This document shows, one piece after another, positions 25,740 to 35,888 of a stretch of 64,000 nucleotides of DNA; position 1 is the stretch's first letter, and each line of letters starts with the position of its first letter. The notes under the pieces were generated by a model. It made no database searches. It was not told where the DNA came from and saw only the letters and a list, made by a program, of their open reading frames with translations. The DNA is from JABDLO01 sp041749255 (lineage in GTDB: Bacteria > Bacteroidota > Bacteroidia > Chitinophagales > Saprospiraceae), in assembly GCA_041749255.1 (NCBI GenBank), contig JBGTBR010000072.1, positions 1 through 64,000 of the forward strand. Reading direction: 5' to 3'. Position numbers and translations under genes: made by a program.

Positions 25740-26813
25740 TTAAAAATCTAGGGTTAATTGTCCCCCTTTTTCTTCGTCATTCAGTTTTGTCAGACCCAAT
25801 CCTATTAATCTCACTCCTCTTTCATCATCGATCAGGTCTTTTGTCAATTCTCTTGCTGAGCGATTGATGGTTTGAAAGTCATTAAAATAAAAGGTCAGGG
25901 TTTTGCTCCGGGTAAATGTAACAAAATCACCATACCTCCATTTCAGATTGATGGTTTTACCTTTGATATCCTTCGCTTTTAATCCGTCTGACAATTGTAT
26001 AGATAAAACGTCTATTTTTTCCATTATGCTTTGTTCGCCTTTGAGATTTTCCTCAAAAGTACGTTCCAGACTAAAAGATTTACGCTTTTTCTGAGCTTTT
26101 ACCTCTCTAAGGTCGATTCCCCTTACAATATTGTACAGAAATACTCCGTATTTGCCGAAATTCATAACCAGTTCAAGTTGGCTATATCGCTTCAGATCCC
26201 TTCCGGTGAAAATATTCATATCCTGCATTTTTCGAAGCGTAGCTTGGCCTACTCCGTAAAATTTTCCGACATCCAATTGTTCCACAAATGGAACAACTTT
26301 TTCTGGAAGTATCACCGTTAGACCGTTGGGTTTTTGAATATCGCTGGCCACCTTGGCGAAAAATTTGTTAATACTGACCCCGGCAGATGCGGTTAAGCCT
26401 GTGGTCTTTAGTATGTCTTTTTTTATTTCTTTGGCAATCCATATGGCTGAATGGACTTCTTTTTTATTTAGAGTTACATCGAGATATGCCTCGTCCAGAG
26501 ATAAAGGTTCGACTTGATCGGTATAGCTGTAAAATATATTCCTGATTTGCGTGGAAACTTCTTTGTATACATCAAATCGGCTATTGACAAAAGTCAGGTG
26601 TGGACATTTCTGGAGTGCCAGCATAGAAGGCATGGCAGATCGCACACCGTATTCTCTCGCTTCATAACTCGCTGCAGCCACAACACCTCTTTTTGAACTC
26701 CCGCCCACTGCCACTGGCTTGCCTTTTAACTCCGGATGATCCCTTTGTTCAATAGATGCAAAAAAGGCATCCATATCGACGTGGATGATTTTTCTTGTGG
26801 GTAGATGGGGCAT
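25740..26813 (-). CDS. dinB: DNA polymerase IV (Y-family, translesion)
   Basis: Error-prone polymerase that bypasses damaged templates. The 357-residue length is normal. DMDAFFASIEQRDHPELKGK holds the first catalytic Asp residues and SLDEAYLDVT holds the second acidic pair. A little-finger domain lies in the last 120 residues, ending LNDEEKGGQLTLDF, which resembles a clamp-binding tail (QLTLDF) for the sliding clamp. Single gene on the minus strand; I see no SOS box. Confidence 0.95.
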   Translation of the reverse strand: MPHLPTRKIIHVDMDAFFASIEQRDHPELKGKPVAVGGSSKRGVVAAASYEAREYGVRSAMPSMLALQKCPHLTFVNSRFDVYKEVSTQIRNIFYSYTDQVEPLSLDEAYLDVTLNKKEVHSAIWIAKEIKKDILKTTGLTASAGVSINKFFAKVASDIQKPNGLTVILPEKVVPFVEQLDVGKFYGVGQATLRKMQDMNIFTGRDLKRYSQLELVMNFGKYGVFLYNIVRGIDLREVKAQKKRKSFSLERTFEENLKGEQSIMEKIDVLSIQLSDGLKAKDIKGKTINLKWRYGDFVTFTRSKTLTFYFNDFQTINRSARELTKDLIDDERGVRLIGLGLTKLNDEEKGGQLTLDF

Positions 26814-26834
26814 GGTAAAATTTGATTTTACAAC

Positions 26835-28322
26835 TTACATCCACTTTCTGGAATCATTTTCAGCTCTGAAAAGTATATAATCGGTAAGTTTTCTCGCTAT
26901 TTTCAATTCAATGTAGGGAATGGACTCACCACCTGAAGCAGTAAAAATATCTACCGATGCCAATCCATGTCTACGCTGGTATATATTTTGACTGAGTTCT
27001 ACCGCCTGGATTTTATACAAAGGAAAAAATACCGACCTGTCGCCAAAAATTCCTCCATTGATTCTGAGCATTTCGGCATTGATGCCATATCCCGACTTTT
27101 TATACTTAATCCAGCCGGTGACAATGATGTAAATTCCCATTATGACACTCAATGCCATCACCCATGGTATTTCTATATACCAACCCAAGACAAAAATGAA
27201 AGCTGAAGCTATAGCGGTGTAAGTAGCTCTTCTGATAAAGTATTTAATATGCACAGGGGAAATATCCATCGGCTGAAATACTTCAAGCCCATATAAACTA
27301 TCCAATACGGATTGAACGTGTAAATCGTCACAGCCTGGAATGGAAATTGAAAGCTTTTTTCCTACTTCCACACTGCTCGCCTGTTTAAGTGTAATCACTT
27401 TAAATCCCAAAAGCTTTTTCAAAAGATTGTCATTGATCGTCAACATTTGAATTTTATGATCTTTGGCGGTGAGGTTGCGCCTGGTGAGTAATCCACTCTC
27501 TACTCTAAACCCATCCTCTGATCTCATAAAGCTCAAATCAAAGTATAAAAGTATGGTGCGGATCAGTGAAATGGTAAGTGATACAACAACAAACAAGATT
27601 GCAAGAATTAGAATTATGGAAGACGCCAGTCGCATAGAGTAGGTTTCGCTGTATTCATTTACATCAATACCTGCCTGACTTAGGTTTTCCCAAATCCAGA
27701 AAAAAAAGACAATGATAAGGACACCAGACTTAATGTGATTCTCAGTAATTCCTATTTTAAGTAACCTGGGGATATCGATTTTCAGAATGCGCTTATATTC
27801 TTCATTGACATTACTGGCCTCTTCAGCTATGTTTGATTTCTTTTGTTTTTTCTTCCAATCCATGATCTGATTCCGCAAATCTTCAGCCATATCTTGCTTT
27901 AAGGCATCAAATTCAAATTCATTCTTGGAAGTGCCGGCAGTATCTATTTCAAGCTTTACCACGCTGAACATCTTATGAATTATATTTTGCTCCAGATTAA
28001 TGGTTTGAATGCGATCAAAAGGAATACTCGTCTTTTTTCGCTGTAAAACACCTTTCTCTACCACCAATTCATTATCTGAGATATAAAAATAAAATCTGAA
28101 GTAAGCGATGATGGCTAAGCCCATCGAAAAAATGGAAAGAACGATAACACCATAAATAATATAAGTTTGCCAGTCACTACCTCTTTTACCACCAATAAAT
28201 AAAATCAGAATGATGGGAATAAGCTGTCTTAAGATAATCTTATAATACTTATATATGATCATCAGGATAGCCACATAGGATTGCCTTACCGGGACGGAAA
28301 AGTCTGTTTCACTCCTCTTCAT
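26835..28322 (-). CDS. Bacterial PH-domain membrane protein (YdbT-like)
   Basis: The 495-residue protein has several paired membrane helices and three bPH2 domains. The first follows the helix pair at about 28-72 (VVEKGVLQRKKTSIPFDRIQTINLEQNIIHKMFSVVKLEI). The second follows the helices at about 200-265 (VESGLLTRRNLTAKDHKIQ), and the third is near the C-terminus (RINGGIFGDRSVFFPLYKIQAVELSQN). It matches YdbT, which partners a shorter YdbS-like protein; the latter is encoded next to it and the two reading frames overlap by 14 bases. The pair probably forms a membrane complex, function unclear. Confidence 0.83.
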   Translation of the reverse strand: MKRSETDFSVPVRQSYVAILMIIYKYYKIILRQLIPIILILFIGGKRGSDWQTYIIYGVIVLSIFSMGLAIIAYFRFYFYISDNELVVEKGVLQRKKTSIPFDRIQTINLEQNIIHKMFSVVKLEIDTAGTSKNEFEFDALKQDMAEDLRNQIMDWKKKQKKSNIAEEASNVNEEYKRILKIDIPRLLKIGITENHIKSGVLIIVFFFWIWENLSQAGIDVNEYSETYSMRLASSIILILAILFVVVSLTISLIRTILLYFDLSFMRSEDGFRVESGLLTRRNLTAKDHKIQMLTINDNLLKKLLGFKVITLKQASSVEVGKKLSISIPGCDDLHVQSVLDSLYGLEVFQPMDISPVHIKYFIRRATYTAIASAFIFVLGWYIEIPWVMALSVIMGIYIIVTGWIKYKKSGYGINAEMLRINGGIFGDRSVFFPLYKIQAVELSQNIYQRRHGLASVDIFTASGGESIPYIELKIARKLTDYILFRAENDSRKWM

Positions 28323-28845
28323 CGAGAGCAGCTTTTCTGGTAATAAAATCTTTTAGCTGCTGGGCTTTTACTCTGGACAAGCCGGGGATTTGAAGATCAC
28401 TAGACTGACCACCAGCTGTAAATACCTTTAAGGTAGCCAGACCAAAAAATCGGTCTACAGGGCCGTGACCCACTTCGATATGTTGAATTCTATTAAACGG
28501 TACAACCGTAGTTGTCCTTACCACAAGACCCCTGGTAAACATGATATCCTTTTGCCTTACTGCATAAAACATGTAATTATATCCAAAATACGAAAAAACA
28601 AATATCAAAAGGATCAAAAACAGGATCAGAAAAGAGGCACTCCAGAAAAGCCATTGAACCGTAAAAATGTTAAAAATTATATAGGCAACTAAGTACATTC
28701 CCACAAAAATGATGGTCCAAACCAACCAGGCTATGAGCCTTACTTTCAGATAGTTTTTCTCAAGAGGAATGAGCCGAACATCATCCAATGAAGGAAGTTT
28801 GTCGACATCAATTTGTACATTAGATAACGGGTTCAGATACGACAT
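28309..28845 (-). CDS. Bacterial PH-domain membrane protein (YdbS-like)
   Basis: The 178-residue partner of the YdbT-like protein has two membrane helices (about 38-65 and 72-90) followed by one bPH2 domain (about 95-170) with FTRGLVVRTTTVVPFNRIQHIEVGHGPVDRFFGLATLKVFTAGGQ. Its stop overlaps the start of the YdbT-like gene, and its own ATG lies 26 bases inside the mfd 3' end, so mfd, YdbS-like and YdbT-like genes form a tight string. Confidence 0.83.
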   Translation of the reverse strand: MSYLNPLSNVQIDVDKLPSLDDVRLIPLEKNYLKVRLIAWLVWTIIFVGMYLVAYIIFNIFTVQWLFWSASFLILFLILLIFVFSYFGYNYMFYAVRQKDIMFTRGLVVRTTTVVPFNRIQHIEVGHGPVDRFFGLATLKVFTAGGQSSDLQIPGLSRVKAQQLKDFITRKAALDEEE

Positions 28846-31800
28846 CTTCGATGATTCTTTGAAGTAAACTATTAACTTTTTGCAGGGATTTTATATTGTC
28901 CTTTATAAAAATGAGATAATTTCTGGATTGTTTCAAACTGATTCCTTCCTTATAACCTTTTGTAGAAACCCACTCCAGAATACTCTTAAATACTGTAGAT
29001 TCATAAAATGGTGATTGGGGATTTCTTACAAAATAACACCTTAGCTTACCGCCCTTAAAAGAAACTTTTTCAAATCCTAATTCCCTGGCTTTCCATCTGA
29101 TCCGCAATCCGTCAAACAAGGCTTTTACTTCTGATGGTATGGGTCCAAATCTGTCTTTGATTTGAGCACTGAAAGTGGAGATCTCCTCTTCACTGTTCAG
29201 GTGATCCATTTCAGTGTACAATTTTAATCTCTCCTGGATCGAGCTCACATATTCATCGGGAATGAGCATTTCGATGTCTGTCTCGATTTCAACATCTCTT
29301 ATATAATGAATTTTGCTTTCTATCTCTTCCTTAAATACATCTTTAAATTCATTTTCCTTTAACTCCTGTATGGCTTCATCCAGAATTTTTTGGTAGGTTT
29401 CAAATCCAATGTCAGAAATAAAACCACTTTGTTCTGCTCCCAGCAAATTACCGGCCCCTCTGATATCCAGATCTTTCATAGCTATATGAAATCCGGAGCC
29501 GAGTTCAGAAAACTCTTCGAGGGTTCGCAATCTTTTACGAGCTTCATCAGTAAGTACAGACAAAGGGGGAGCAAATAAATAGCAAAATGCTTTCGTATTC
29601 GATCTTCCTACCCGACCCCTGAGTTGGTGAAGATCACTCATTCCGAAATGATGGGCATTATTAATGATAATGGTATTGGCATTGGGAATGTCCAGTCCTG
29701 TTTCTATGATGTTGGTACAAACCAGTACATCATAACGGCCATCTATAAAATCTATCAGAGTTTTTTCAAGTTTTTTGGATTCCATTTGGCCATGTGCCAT
29801 AGCTATATCGAGATCGGGACATAATCTTTGAATCATAGCGGTCATATCGACCAACGTTTTTACCCTGTTGTGCACAAAAAAGACCTGGCCGCCGCGGTTG
29901 ACTTCGTAGTATATAGAATCCCGTATTAGGTTATCGCTCAATATCCTTCTTTCCGTATGGATGGGTTGCCTGTTTGGTGGTGGTGTGCGTATCACTGACA
30001 AATCTCTTGCAGCCATGAGTGAAAACTGCAAAGTTCTCGGTATGGGAGTCGCAGTCAGGGTAAGGGTATCTACATTTACCTTTAGGTTTCTCAGTTTTTC
30101 CTTTGCTGCCACACCAAATTTCTGCTCTTCATCTATCACCAATAACCCCAGATCTTTAAATCCTACCTCTTTATTGAGAAGCGCATGAGTACCAATGATG
30201 ATATCTATCTTCCCATTTTTCAGTTGCTCGAATAGAATTTTCTTCTCTTTCGCTGACTTGAACCGGTTAATGTATTCTACATTGAGTTCAAATTCTTTTA
30301 ATCTCTCGTTAAAGGTTTTATAATGTTGTAATGCCAAAATGGTAGTAGGCACCAGGATAGCTACTTGTTTACCAGTTACAACGGCCTTAAATGCTGCTCT
30401 GATTGCGACCTCTGTCTTGCCAAATCCCACATCACCACATATCAACCGATCCATTGGATATGGTTTCATCATGTCTTCTTTGACAGATGCTGTGGCCGTT
30501 TCCTGATCCGGTGTGTCTTCATAGATGAATGATGCTTCCAATTCATTTTGCAGATAGCCATCTGGTGGAAAAGCAAAACCCTCTGATGCCCTTCTTTTGG
30601 CATATAACTTAATCAATCCTGACGCGATATCCTTGATTTGTTTTCGGGTTTTTCTCTTGGTATTCTGCCAGGTATCACTACCCAGTTTATGCAGTTTGGG
30701 TATGTGTCCCTCCTTACCGGAAAACTTGGAAATCTTATGCAACGAATTAATACTGACGTACAATACATCGTTATTTTGATAGATAACCCTGACGGATTCC
30801 TGCAGATAACCGTTGATGTTTATCTTTTCCAAACCGGAATATTTGCCTACTCCGTGATCGATATGCACTACAAAATCTCCGGGTTCCAGTTCTCTCAACA
30901 TTTTGAGGTTGAGAGCCTGCTCTTTGGTAAAGCCACGGCGCAATTTGTACTGATGGAAACGGTTAAAAATCTGATGATCAGTGTATAAAGCGATTTTCAG
31001 TTCTCGATCTATAAAGCCCTCATGTATCGACATCAGGATGGGATGGAAATCTACCTGGGCATTGAGGTCGCTGAAGATGCTTTGAAATCGATGTACCTGC
31101 CTTGGGTTTTCTGTAAATAGGTAATTTTCAATTCCCTTTTTTGCATTTTCAGAAAGATCTCTGATCAGCATGTTGAAATTCTTATTAAAAGATGGCTGAG
31201 GCGAAGCATTGAAAGTCAGGGTTTGATCAACTTCTATTTCGTGGTAACCGGTTTCGAGAAATAAAAGATTTTTTTGGCCCATTTCTTCCAGTATATCTCT
31301 GGGGTATATAAAAGCTTTATCCTCCATCAAACTCGCTACATTTGCATCTCCATCATTGAGTATTTTAGTACTTAAATCCTGCGTTTTTTCAAAACAGCTT
31401 TGCAATTTTTCTATAAGTATTTCGAAATTTCGGATCCAGACTATTGTGCCCGGAGGAAAAATTTTCAATAGTGAAACCTTATCTTCCTTTTTAAATTTAC
31501 TGTTGATATTGGGTATGATGGAAAGTTTGGTGAGGTTCCGGATGGAAAGTTGTGTGCCGGGATGAAATGTTCTAAGTGATTCTACCTCGTCATCAAAAAG
31601 TTCAATTCTATAAGGCCATTCATTCCCGTAAGTGAAAATATCAACTATACCACCGCGTATGGAGAATTGTCCGGGTTCCACTACGAAATCAGTCCTTTCA
31701 AATCCGTATTCCACCAGGATTTCTATTGCTGTGTCCACATCAAATGATTCACCTTTTTCTATTTGAATTTTTTGTTTATCTAAAATGTGGGGGTCAACTA

Positions 31801-32218
31801 CTTTTTCGAAAAGGGCTTCCGGGTAAGTGATCAGTATTTCTCCTTTATGGCTATTGAGATTTATAGAATTAACCGTTTCGGTTCGCTGCAGCACATTGGC
31901 ATTATCGAGCTCCTCGTATTGCATTGGTCTGCGAAAAGAGTCCGGAAAAAAATGCACCGGAAATGGGTTTCGGATTTGAGAGATTGAATTTTGAAAATAG
32001 GCCGCTTCTTCTTTGTCATTGGCAATAAAAATATGAGGCTTGTCACTCAGAGAGGCCAATGCAGCCAGAACAAAACAATTCTGTGAGCCCATCATTCCCT
32101 TCAAAACGATCCTTGCCGGTTTATCTTTCGAAATGGCAGCATCCAGCGATGCCAAAGAACTGCTGTTTTTATACCTGGTAATTATAGAAGAAATATCACC
32201 CACAAGATTGGATTTCAA
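28820..32218 (-). CDS. mfd: Transcription-repair coupling factor Mfd
   Basis: Mfd removes RNA polymerase stalled at DNA damage and recruits UvrA. About 1132 residues from a TTG at 32218. No ATG lies between the last upstream stop and residue 76 of the open frame, and the small gene ending at 32295 excludes the far-upstream start. Domains in order: UvrB-like region, RNAP-interacting domain (EPGDFVVHIDHGVGKYSGLEKI), helicase with Walker A GDVGFGKTEVAIRAAFKA and DEEQ box (VIDEEQKFGV), motif RGRVGRS, and a C-terminal TRCF domain. Its 3' end overlaps the YdbS-like gene. Confidence 0.93.
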   Translation of the reverse strand: MKSNLVGDISSIITRYKNSSSLASLDAAISKDKPARIVLKGMMGSQNCFVLAALASLSDKPHIFIANDKEEAAYFQNSISQIRNPFPVHFFPDSFRRPMQYEELDNANVLQRTETVNSINLNSHKGEILITYPEALFEKVVDPHILDKQKIQIEKGESFDVDTAIEILVEYGFERTDFVVEPGQFSIRGGIVDIFTYGNEWPYRIELFDDEVESLRTFHPGTQLSIRNLTKLSIIPNINSKFKKEDKVSLLKIFPPGTIVWIRNFEILIEKLQSCFEKTQDLSTKILNDGDANVASLMEDKAFIYPRDILEEMGQKNLLFLETGYHEIEVDQTLTFNASPQPSFNKNFNMLIRDLSENAKKGIENYLFTENPRQVHRFQSIFSDLNAQVDFHPILMSIHEGFIDRELKIALYTDHQIFNRFHQYKLRRGFTKEQALNLKMLRELEPGDFVVHIDHGVGKYSGLEKININGYLQESVRVIYQNNDVLYVSINSLHKISKFSGKEGHIPKLHKLGSDTWQNTKRKTRKQIKDIASGLIKLYAKRRASEGFAFPPDGYLQNELEASFIYEDTPDQETATASVKEDMMKPYPMDRLICGDVGFGKTEVAIRAAFKAVVTGKQVAILVPTTILALQHYKTFNERLKEFELNVEYINRFKSAKEKKILFEQLKNGKIDIIIGTHALLNKEVGFKDLGLLVIDEEQKFGVAAKEKLRNLKVNVDTLTLTATPIPRTLQFSLMAARDLSVIRTPPPNRQPIHTERRILSDNLIRDSIYYEVNRGGQVFFVHNRVKTLVDMTAMIQRLCPDLDIAMAHGQMESKKLEKTLIDFIDGRYDVLVCTNIIETGLDIPNANTIIINNAHHFGMSDLHQLRGRVGRSNTKAFCYLFAPPLSVLTDEARKRLRTLEEFSELGSGFHIAMKDLDIRGAGNLLGAEQSGFISDIGFETYQKILDEAIQELKENEFKDVFKEEIESKIHYIRDVEIETDIEMLIPDEYVSSIQERLKLYTEMDHLNSEEEISTFSAQIKDRFGPIPSEVKALFDGLRIRWKARELGFEKVSFKGGKLRCYFVRNPQSPFYESTVFKSILEWVSTKGYKEGISLKQSRNYLIFIKDNIKSLQKVNSLLQRIIEDVVSEPVI

Positions 32219-32294
32219 TGAGAATAAACTTATAACACCCTGTAGGCATTTTTGATCATAAGGAAAGGCAAAATCACTACAATTGAAGCGGGGC

Positions 32295-32453
32295 CTATAT
32301 CCACTTCTTGGCCAAAACAAAGGCTGTGAACAGGAATGGCAGGGTTACCCAAAACCACTCCGGAAGAAACACCAGGAAGGCCAAACAGGCAATTAAAGAA
32401 CCAAAAAATACCAACCAATACTGTCTAATATTATCAGAAGAGGATTTTGACAT
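32295..32453 (-). CDS. 52-residue two-helix membrane protein upstream of mfd
   Basis: A short reading frame from an ATG at 32453 encodes 52 residues. It has a polar start (MSKSSSDNIRQYW), a hydrophobic segment (LVFFGSLIACLAFLVFL), a short PEWF link, and a second hydrophobic segment (VTLPFLFTAFVLA) ending KKWI. This is a convincing double-spanning hairpin with charged ends. Its stop lies 77 bases before the mfd start on the same strand, so it may be co-transcribed. I know no family for it. Confidence 0.65.
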   Translation of the reverse strand: MSKSSSDNIRQYWLVFFGSLIACLAFLVFLPEWFWVTLPFLFTAFVLAKKWI

Positions 32454-32670
32454 AGTCTTTATAGTTTAAAATGAAGTGCAAAATTAACAAAGTTACGGGC
32501 ATTTTCTCTACATGAACCGGTAATTTTTGACCTGTGCAAAAGCAGGTAATGACAACTTTAAATTTTAGTTGAAAATATTCCAGAGCAATGTGCCAGTATA
32601 TATTGATAATATTAACCCAGGGTTTTATATATTTCCGTAAAAATGAACTGGATTAAATGTTTAAGGGAAA

Positions 32671-33534
32671 ATGCATCTAAATGACCCAACATATTTCGGT
32701 AAGATCCTATTATTTGGTGAATACACTGTTATAGCAGGAGGTGGAGCACTTGCTATGCCACTCAGGATTTCTGCCTGTAAAACTTCCTATAAAAACCAGA
32801 AAGGATCTGACTTTGAATCATTAATTAACCTTTGCATTTACCTTGAAAATAATTGTATGGAGGTAATCGATACGGCCCTGTTTAAACAGGACCTTCAAAA
32901 AGGCTTGTGGTTTCCATCAGATATTCCATATGGCTATGGTGCCGGAAGCAGCGGAGCTTTGGTCGCAGCTATTTACGATATATATGGAATAAATAAATCC
33001 ACGAAAAAGTTATGGGAAATCAAAAATGACCTGGCCTGCATCGAATCTTACTTTCACGGATCATCGTCGGGTTTTGATCCTCTCATTTCTTATATGAATA
33101 GTCCACTCAGGGTTATGGAAAATGGTCACACTGAACCGATAAATGAGCTGGCATCAGAAGTAATTCAACGTTTATTTTTAATAGACACCGGGATTTCGAG
33201 ACATACCTCAGACCTTGTTCATGTTTTTCATTTATTGAAAAAAGAACAAAAATTTGAAGAGGAGCTCATAGCCTTACAATCCTGGAATACCAAAGCGATT
33301 GAAAGCCTTATCGGTAAAAAACAACCTGTATTAGAAGAAGCTTTCCAAAAAATTTCAGTGTTGCAATGGAAAAATTTTCAACCTATGATCCATTCCTCTG
33401 TTGCAAATGCGTGGAAAGAGGGTTTAAAGTCAGGCGATTACTTTATAAAGTTATGCGGTTCCGGAGGCGGCGGATATTATCTGGGCTTAAGTGTTGAGGG
33501 GTATCCTCAAGGGCTAAAGATCATTTGTCTTTGA
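32671..33534 (+). CDS. GHMP kinase, mevalonate kinase-like
   Basis: The 287-residue protein has the GHMP kinase pattern. FGKILLFGEYTVIAGGGALAMPL is the mevalonate-kinase opening, and IPYGYGAGSSGAL (about 88-100) is the ATP-binding PxGxGxGSSxA motif. GSSSGFDPLISY is the catalytic Asp motif, and KLCGSGGGGYYLGL is the C-terminal glycine loop. Phosphorylation of mevalonate is likely, the third step of the mevalonate isoprenoid route, but other mevalonate-pathway genes are absent here, so phosphomevalonate or homoserine kinase roles are not fully excluded. Convergent with the OmpA-like gene, overlapping it by 14 bases. Confidence 0.75.
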   Translation: MHLNDPTYFGKILLFGEYTVIAGGGALAMPLRISACKTSYKNQKGSDFESLINLCIYLENNCMEVIDTALFKQDLQKGLWFPSDIPYGYGAGSSGALVAAIYDIYGINKSTKKLWEIKNDLACIESYFHGSSSGFDPLISYMNSPLRVMENGHTEPINELASEVIQRLFLIDTGISRHTSDLVHVFHLLKKEQKFEEELIALQSWNTKAIESLIGKKQPVLEEAFQKISVLQWKNFQPMIHSSVANAWKEGLKSGDYFIKLCGSGGGGYYLGLSVEGYPQGLKIICL

Positions 33535-35623
33535 GGATCTCACCAAAAATGTAGTTTTTCAACACTGGATATTTTTCATATAACTCCAGCACTCTATTTT
33601 GGCTAATCATCTTTCCATCTATAAACACCTGAATGCCCGTTTCATCAAATCCTTCTTTCTGTAGAACAGATTCTACATGTTTGGCTTCTTCATAAGTAGG
33701 TATTAAGCCCAGAAAGTAAGTATATTGGTCATCATTGGCAGGCTTTCTGATCATGATGTTTTCATTAAACTGAACGACCGGATGATCAAATATCTGCCTT
33801 ACTTTTATCATGTCGACTGCAAAGGTGACCCCTGTTCTGGCATTCATGTATTCATCGTACTTGCGATCTCTGAAATTATCGCTGATATAAGGAATGTTAT
33901 TAATGATGTTAAGTCCCTGGACTTTTAAATCGTTGAAATACAATTCTATTCTTTTATCGTGCCTGGAGGCAAGTGTAGAATTGGCATTTTTAATCATCGG
34001 ATAAAAAGACCCCAAACCTATGATATGGACACGGTTGGGATGAATGTCTTTAGATATAATATATTCAGCTGCTTCTTCAGATTTTTTTATCGAAAAAAAC
34101 AAGTCATAGGACTTATTTCCTTCACTGATGGTGTGACCGGTAAGGGTGAGCAAAAGATCGGGATACAATTTCATATATTCTATGACCTGATCGAGAAGTT
34201 CTGTATTTTTAGAAGTCATCACTATATTGTCATTTCCAAATGACAGAGGTTCTACTGCCAGTTCTCTGGCGGTGAATGGGGGTAATTCAACCATTTCATC
34301 TGTAATTTTTTCCTGAGGTCTCGTATGAATGAAAGGTGCCTCTCCATAACTCAGGTGCTCAAGTACCGGAGTTTTAAGGTAAGCCGTAAACATATCAAAT
34401 CCACCAATAGATTCTTTCCTGTCAGATGTAAAAACAGCAGACCTTCCATCGGGCAAAAGCCGGAAAAAAAGATCATCACCAGGAGAGGATATGGGGTAAC
34501 CCAGATTTTCAACAGGAAGCCATCTACCACTTTCAAGGCCAAAGGAGGTAGTATAAATATCGAAACCTCCCAATGATTCAAGCCGGTTGCTTGAAAAGAA
34601 TAATGCAGTTCCGCTTTTCGTCAGAAAAGGTGTTCTTTCATCGAAAGGAGAATTGACTTCAGGCCCTAAATTTAATGGTTCTTGCCATTGACCTTCTTTT
34701 TTATACACAATATAGAGATCAAAGCCACCATAACCACCTTCCCTGTTACTCGAAAATAAAATCATGGAATCACTTAAAAAAAACAAATCCCGGTCTCCTT
34801 GCTCAGGTTTGATAAATTCTGTGATAAGAATCGGTTTCGACACATAGTCATATAACGAAAATACATCCTCACGGTACAATTGAGATTTTCTGTCCGGGGT
34901 ATTCCTAAGGAAAATAAGCTTAGATGCATCATCATTTAATCCTTGTAATATTTCATTTTCTTCAGTATTTATAAGTGGGGAGATATCATCATCCGAATGA
35001 AATCTGCCTTTTAAAAGATCCCAGATCAGAATATTAAATGAAGGTATTAATTTTTCTGTGTTTTGGTTTTCGTCATATCTGTTGGAAGAAAAATACAATT
35101 TATTATCTTCCCTGATGTGGACAAATGGAGCTATTTCGTCGAATTTGGAATTGACGGGTTCACCCATATTTTCTACAAAACCCTGTCTTTCCAGATATTT
35201 GGCTTTGATACCATATGCGCATCTTTTGATGGAATTGATGATCTCCTGTCGTTCCGGATCGGATGGTGTGAGTTCATTGAGATACAACTTATACGCTCTT
35301 GAAGCCTCAAGGTATTCTTCCTTTTTTAAATGAGATTGGGCTATGTATTTCATTAACTCAGGTCTCTTACTTCCTAGCCTGTACGACTGTGTAAGATGAT
35401 CTATAGCGACATCCAAATTTCCCTGATGATAAAGTGTAACCCCTCTCAGAAAATAATATTCTCTGTCCTTTGAATTGATTTGATTAAGTCCATCCAATGC
35501 CAACTGGTATTGCCTGTTTTCTATGAGTTCTATTATCCCGGAGTAGTTTGTAGACTGACCCTGGAGGAAAAAAGTCTGGCATAATATTGCACTTAACAAG
35601 ATATATTTTAAAATCTGTTTCAT
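33521..35623 (-). CDS. TPR, PD40 and OmpA-like envelope protein with SPOR-like tail
   Basis: Predicted 700-residue exported protein from the ATG at 35623 (signal peptide MKQILKYILLSAILCQTFFLQG); the longer frame has eight extra residues. TPR-like helices lie at about 25-130. PD40-type blades follow at about 170-400 (LYFSSNR, ILFSSNREGGYGGFDLYIVYK, ALFFSSNRLESLGGFDIYTT). An OmpA-like peptidoglycan-binding domain follows at about 450-565 (SKDIHPNRVHIIGLGSFYP). A C-terminal stretch (FLGLIPTYEEAKHVESVLQKE) resembles a SPOR domain. OmpA plus PD40 is frequent in Bacteroidota gliding and secretion contexts; the role here is inferred as envelope anchoring. Confidence 0.8.
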   Translation of the reverse strand: MKQILKYILLSAILCQTFFLQGQSTNYSGIIELIENRQYQLALDGLNQINSKDREYYFLRGVTLYHQGNLDVAIDHLTQSYRLGSKRPELMKYIAQSHLKKEEYLEASRAYKLYLNELTPSDPERQEIINSIKRCAYGIKAKYLERQGFVENMGEPVNSKFDEIAPFVHIREDNKLYFSSNRYDENQNTEKLIPSFNILIWDLLKGRFHSDDDISPLINTEENEILQGLNDDASKLIFLRNTPDRKSQLYREDVFSLYDYVSKPILITEFIKPEQGDRDLFFLSDSMILFSSNREGGYGGFDLYIVYKKEGQWQEPLNLGPEVNSPFDERTPFLTKSGTALFFSSNRLESLGGFDIYTTSFGLESGRWLPVENLGYPISSPGDDLFFRLLPDGRSAVFTSDRKESIGGFDMFTAYLKTPVLEHLSYGEAPFIHTRPQEKITDEMVELPPFTARELAVEPLSFGNDNIVMTSKNTELLDQVIEYMKLYPDLLLTLTGHTISEGNKSYDLFFSIKKSEEAAEYIISKDIHPNRVHIIGLGSFYPMIKNANSTLASRHDKRIELYFNDLKVQGLNIINNIPYISDNFRDRKYDEYMNARTGVTFAVDMIKVRQIFDHPVVQFNENIMIRKPANDDQYTYFLGLIPTYEEAKHVESVLQKEGFDETGIQVFIDGKMISQNRVLELYEKYPVLKNYIFGEILKDK

Positions 35624-35888
35624 ATTTACATTTAAAATGGCCGGCAATTATATGGGATAAGCCAAAACAACTTAGCTTTGATTTAAAAACTTGAATAAAC
35701 CTAAGATTTCAGAAATAGAGTTATTCAATAATGAATAATCGGCCTTCTAATCACTTTTATCATACTTCACAAATAACGAAGATAAATAATAATTTATTGA
35801 TATTGTCAGCACACCGATACATATCATCAACAAACACAAGATGTGCAGATGCTTTTAATCAACAATTCAGTATGATTCAAAATTTCAC

